NCBI GenBank assembly: GCA_946543465.1
Contig: CAMNLR010000025.1
Location: forward strand, 1-7,721
DNA from: CAG-791 sp002390025
GTDB taxonomy: Bacteria > Bacillota > Clostridia > Lachnospirales > Lachnospiraceae
Length of the DNA stretch: 7,721 bases
Direction of reading: 5' to 3'
Shown: one piece after another, positions 5,866 to 7,721 of the stretch
Layout of the letters: every line of letters starts with the position of its first letter
How positions within the stretch are numbered: position 1 is the first letter of the stretch
Program-made: the position numbers and the translations under genes
Notes under the pieces: generated by a model
Seen by the model: the letters and a program-made list of their open reading frames with translations, nothing else
Told to the model about the DNA's origin: nothing
Database searches by the model: none

Positions 5866-7068
5866 TCAAAACGTTAGTACACCGTTTTTGCGGTCAAAAA
5901 CAGCCAGCAGCTGGTTTTCTGCCCAGTACCTGTAAAAATCAGGCTGCATATGTACACCGTCGGAATCATACAGATCCATGTGTTCTTCGATCATAGAAGC
6001 ATTATCAATAAATGCAAATTTCTCCCGTTCGCACATCCGGCGCACAGCTTCACTGTATTCAGGGAGTCCCTGCCAGATAGGATAAGCCTGCTCAGCATCT
6101 CCGCGCGCAGGAATGATCGAATTGACATAGATCTCCGCATCCGGAAGTTCTCTCTGCAGTTCATGGAGCTTTTCCGAGAAGGCAGACGCATATTCCTCTG
6201 CGGTAGGCCAGAAGCCCATCCCGATATCATTGATGCCGTAGCTGATAAAAATATATTTGGGCGACAATGACTTGATCGTGTCCATTCTGTCGGTAATGGA
6301 ATTGATCGTATCTCCTGCGTCGGCAAGCACCCTGTCTGAGGGCAGCAGGCCGAACACATCAAATCCCACTACACGGGAGTCCCCCAGAAAGACAAAGTCA
6401 TCAAAGGCTTCCCAAACATGGTTTCCCTCCAGACTCTCCCGGTATTCCTCCCGTTTTAATCTGTAGGCTTCTCTCTCCAGCTCCTTCTCATGCTCTTTCT
6501 GCGCCTCGGAGATCATGTATTCCATCTCAACAGGCGTGCGCGCATCCAGCGAAGCCAGATAGGCATGTCCGTTTTCAAGTTCTGTCGTCACATGATCGAA
6601 GGCAGGCTTTTCCTCTTCTGAACCTGCAGCGGCGGCGGTTGCACCATCGACTGCAGCCGGTCTGCCACCGGCATCAGCAGACAATCCGTCCGCAGATAGT
6701 CCGTCAGGAGATGATCCGTCAGAAGGAAGTCCGTCGGGAGCTAATCCGTCAGAAGAAAGTCCGTCAGCAGAAAATCCATCAGAAGAGAGACCGTCTGCAG
6801 ACTCTCCGGCCTTCGATGATCCGTTCAGGACACCCTGATTCCCTTCCTCCCCTGCGGAAGATAAGGGAAGCGGGTCTGCATTTTCCTGTGCAGTCGAACC
6901 GGCCGCCGAACCTGTCTCTGTCCGGGAGACCTGTTCTGCAGCTTCCTTCTCTGCCCTGCCTGAGGCAAGCCTGCCTGCAGCCAGACGAATTCCGGCGACG
7001 GCAGCAGCCAGTATGATAATCAAAATGACCAGGCGGACGATACCGCCCATACGTTTCCTGTTTTTCAT
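5866..7068 (-). CDS. Membrane-anchored SGNH/GDSL hydrolase
   Basis: From the ATG at 7068 the protein has 400 residues. It shows a short positive N-terminus, a membrane helix (about 11-30) and a long Ser/Gly/Asp/Ala-rich linker with pentapeptide repeats. A charged, likely helical stretch (about 185-215) and a C-terminal SGNH hydrolase domain follow. The catalytic blocks are intact: FLGDSR with the nucleophilic serine, ADAGDTINS for the oxyanion glycine, YGINDIG for the asparagine, and SDGVH for the Asp-His pair. It probably removes or transfers acyl groups on cell-wall or capsule polymers outside the membrane; the substrate is unknown. The start is uncertain. A GTG at 7074 and the ATG at 7068 lack a ribosome binding site, while an ATG at 7050 has AGGA 5 nt upstream and still keeps the helix. 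It is first in a likely operon with the DHHW-family gene. Confidence 0.88.
   Translation of the reverse strand: MKNRKRMGGIVRLVILIIILAAAVAGIRLAAGRLASGRAEKEAAEQVSRTETGSAAGSTAQENADPLPLSSAGEEGNQGVLNGSSKAGESADGLSSDGFSADGLSSDGLAPDGLPSDGSSPDGLSADGLSADAGGRPAAVDGATAAAAGSEEEKPAFDHVTTELENGHAYLASLDARTPVEMEYMISEAQKEHEKELEREAYRLKREEYRESLEGNHVWEAFDDFVFLGDSRVVGFDVFGLLPSDRVLADAGDTINSITDRMDTIKSLSPKYIFISYGINDIGMGFWPTAEEYASAFSEKLHELQRELPDAEIYVNSIIPARGDAEQAYPIWQGLPEYSEAVRRMCEREKFAFIDNASMIEEHMDLYDSDGVHMQPDFYRYWAENQLLAVFDRKNGVLTF
6670..6801 (-). repeat. 15-bp coding repeat: pentapeptide (S/A/P)(A/S/P)DG(L)
   Basis: About nine imperfect copies of a 15-bp unit encode SADGL-like pentapeptides (SADGL, SSDGF, SSDGL, APDGL, PSDGS, SPDGL and so on) in the linker of the SGNH hydrolase. 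The copies differ at several codon positions, so the array is diverged but phased. It would form a flexible acidic spacer holding the enzyme away from the membrane. Copy number may vary between strains. Confidence 0.85.
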
Positions 7069-7097
7069 TAGCACTAGCGAATACGGAAGTCTTTCCG

Positions 7098-7130
7098 AAA
7101 AAAGCCCCGCCGCGTTTAAGCGACGGGGCC
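7098..7130 (-). terminator. Terminator of tuf
   Basis: On the minus strand GCCCCGTCGC and GCGGCGGGGC pair over 10 bp (one G-U wobble) around a 6-nt loop, followed by TTTTTT. It lies about 67 nt after the tuf stop codon and marks the end of the str operon transcript. A 7-bp hairpin GTCATCC/GGATGAC (7150-7166) lies between the stop codon and the terminator. A second small hairpin, CGGAA/TTCCG (7084-7097), follows the T run before the SGNH gene. Confidence 0.9.
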
Positions 7131-7196
7131 TTTAGATCATATTCAGCCTGTCATCCATAGGATGACCGATTGATCAGTCCTTAAATTCTATTCAGA

Positions 7197-7721
7197 TTAG
7201 TCAAGAACGGAAGCAACACGGCCGGAACCGACAGTACGGCCACCTTCACGGATAGCGAAAGTAAGACCCTGCTCCATAGCGATGGGGTGGATGAGCTCGA
7301 TGGTCATCTCAACGTGATCGCCAGGCATGCACATCTCTGTTCCTTCGGGAAGAGAGATAACGCCGGTAACGTCAGTTGTTCTGAAATAGAACTGAGGACG
7401 ATAGTTGTTGAAGAAAGGAGTATGACGGCCGCCTTCATCCTTGGTCAGGACGTAAACCTGAGCGGTGAAGTTCTTGTGGCAGGTAACAGTGCCGGGCTTT
7501 GCAATAACCTGGCCGCGCTCGATGGCGGTTCTGTCAATACCACGAAGAAGCAGACCTACGTTGTCGCCGGCCTCTGCATAATCCAGAGTCTTGCGGAACA
7601 TCTCGATACCGGTAACGACGGACTTCTGAATCTCTTCCTTGATACCAAGGATCTCGACGGGCTCCATGCTCTTCAGCTGGCCACGCTCGACACGGCCGGT
7701 AGCAACGGTACCACGACCGGA
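7197..7721 (-). CDS. tuf: Elongation factor Tu, C-terminal part
   Basis: The reading frame runs open to the right edge of the window; the last 174 residues of about 397 are present, covering domains 2 and 3. EF-Tu is the GTPase that brings aminoacyl-tRNA to the ribosome. The visible sequence begins SGRGTVATGRVERGQLKS. It then includes VGLLLRGIDR, RGQVIAKPGT, the segment HTPFFNNYRPQFYFRTTDVTG cut by a natural fold boundary, MPGDHVEM and FAIREGGRTVGSGRV, all characteristic of EF-Tu. The methionine at 7667 is internal and not a start. The GTP-binding domain lies outside the window. It is normally the last gene of the str operon (rpsL-rpsG-fusA-tuf), consistent with the terminator following it. 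Confidence 0.97.
   Translation of the reverse strand, partial: SGRGTVATGRVERGQLKSMEPVEILGIKEEIQKSVVTGIEMFRKTLDYAEAGDNVGLLLRGIDRTAIERGQVIAKPGTVTCHKNFTAQVYVLTKDEGGRHTPFFNNYRPQFYFRTTDVTGVISLPEGTEMCMPGDHVEMTIELIHPIAMEQGLTFAIREGGRTVGSGRVASVLD

Overview
The window looks like a piece of a Firmicutes chromosome, most likely a fairly GC-balanced Clostridia of the Lachnospiraceae type. The evidence is the S10 N-terminus (MANQVMRITLKA), strong AGGAGG-type ribosome binding sites, a RelQ-like small alarmone synthetase and a DHHW-family protein. The family-level placement is an inference from protein style, not a search result.

The two ends matter most. The right edge (7197-7721, minus strand) is the C-terminal part of tuf (EF-Tu), closed by a clean intrinsic terminator. 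The left edge (1-35, minus strand) is the first 11 codons of rpsJ (ribosomal protein S10), preceded by a leader of about 290 nt with its own promoter and an internal attenuator-like terminator. The window is therefore the junction between the str operon (ending in tuf) and the S10 operon (starting at rpsJ). In many bacteria these two operons are adjacent; here about 7.1 kb of other genes lies between them.

Reading leftward from tuf on the minus strand, there are three genes that could form one transcript. The first is a membrane-anchored SGNH/GDSL hydrolase with a pentapeptide-repeat linker (5866-7068). The second is a membrane-anchored DHHW-family protein whose catalytic motifs look degenerate (4646-5794). 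The third is a (p)ppGpp synthetase of the small alarmone synthetase class (3635-4471). A bidirectional terminator (3490-3522), an AT-rich block and a 41-bp tandem repeat separate them from the only plus-strand gene, a class I SAM-dependent methyltransferase (2446-3315). Divergent from the methyltransferase is putP, a sodium/proline symporter (597-2138, minus), which ends at a strong hairpin terminator before the S10 promoter.

Functionally the block mixes envelope modification (SGNH and DHHW), stringent-response signalling, a probable RNA methyltransferase and osmolyte/amino-acid uptake, flanked by translation genes. All genes except the methyltransferase run in the same direction as the ribosomal operons. 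I see no transposase, integrase, tRNA, rRNA or CRISPR array.
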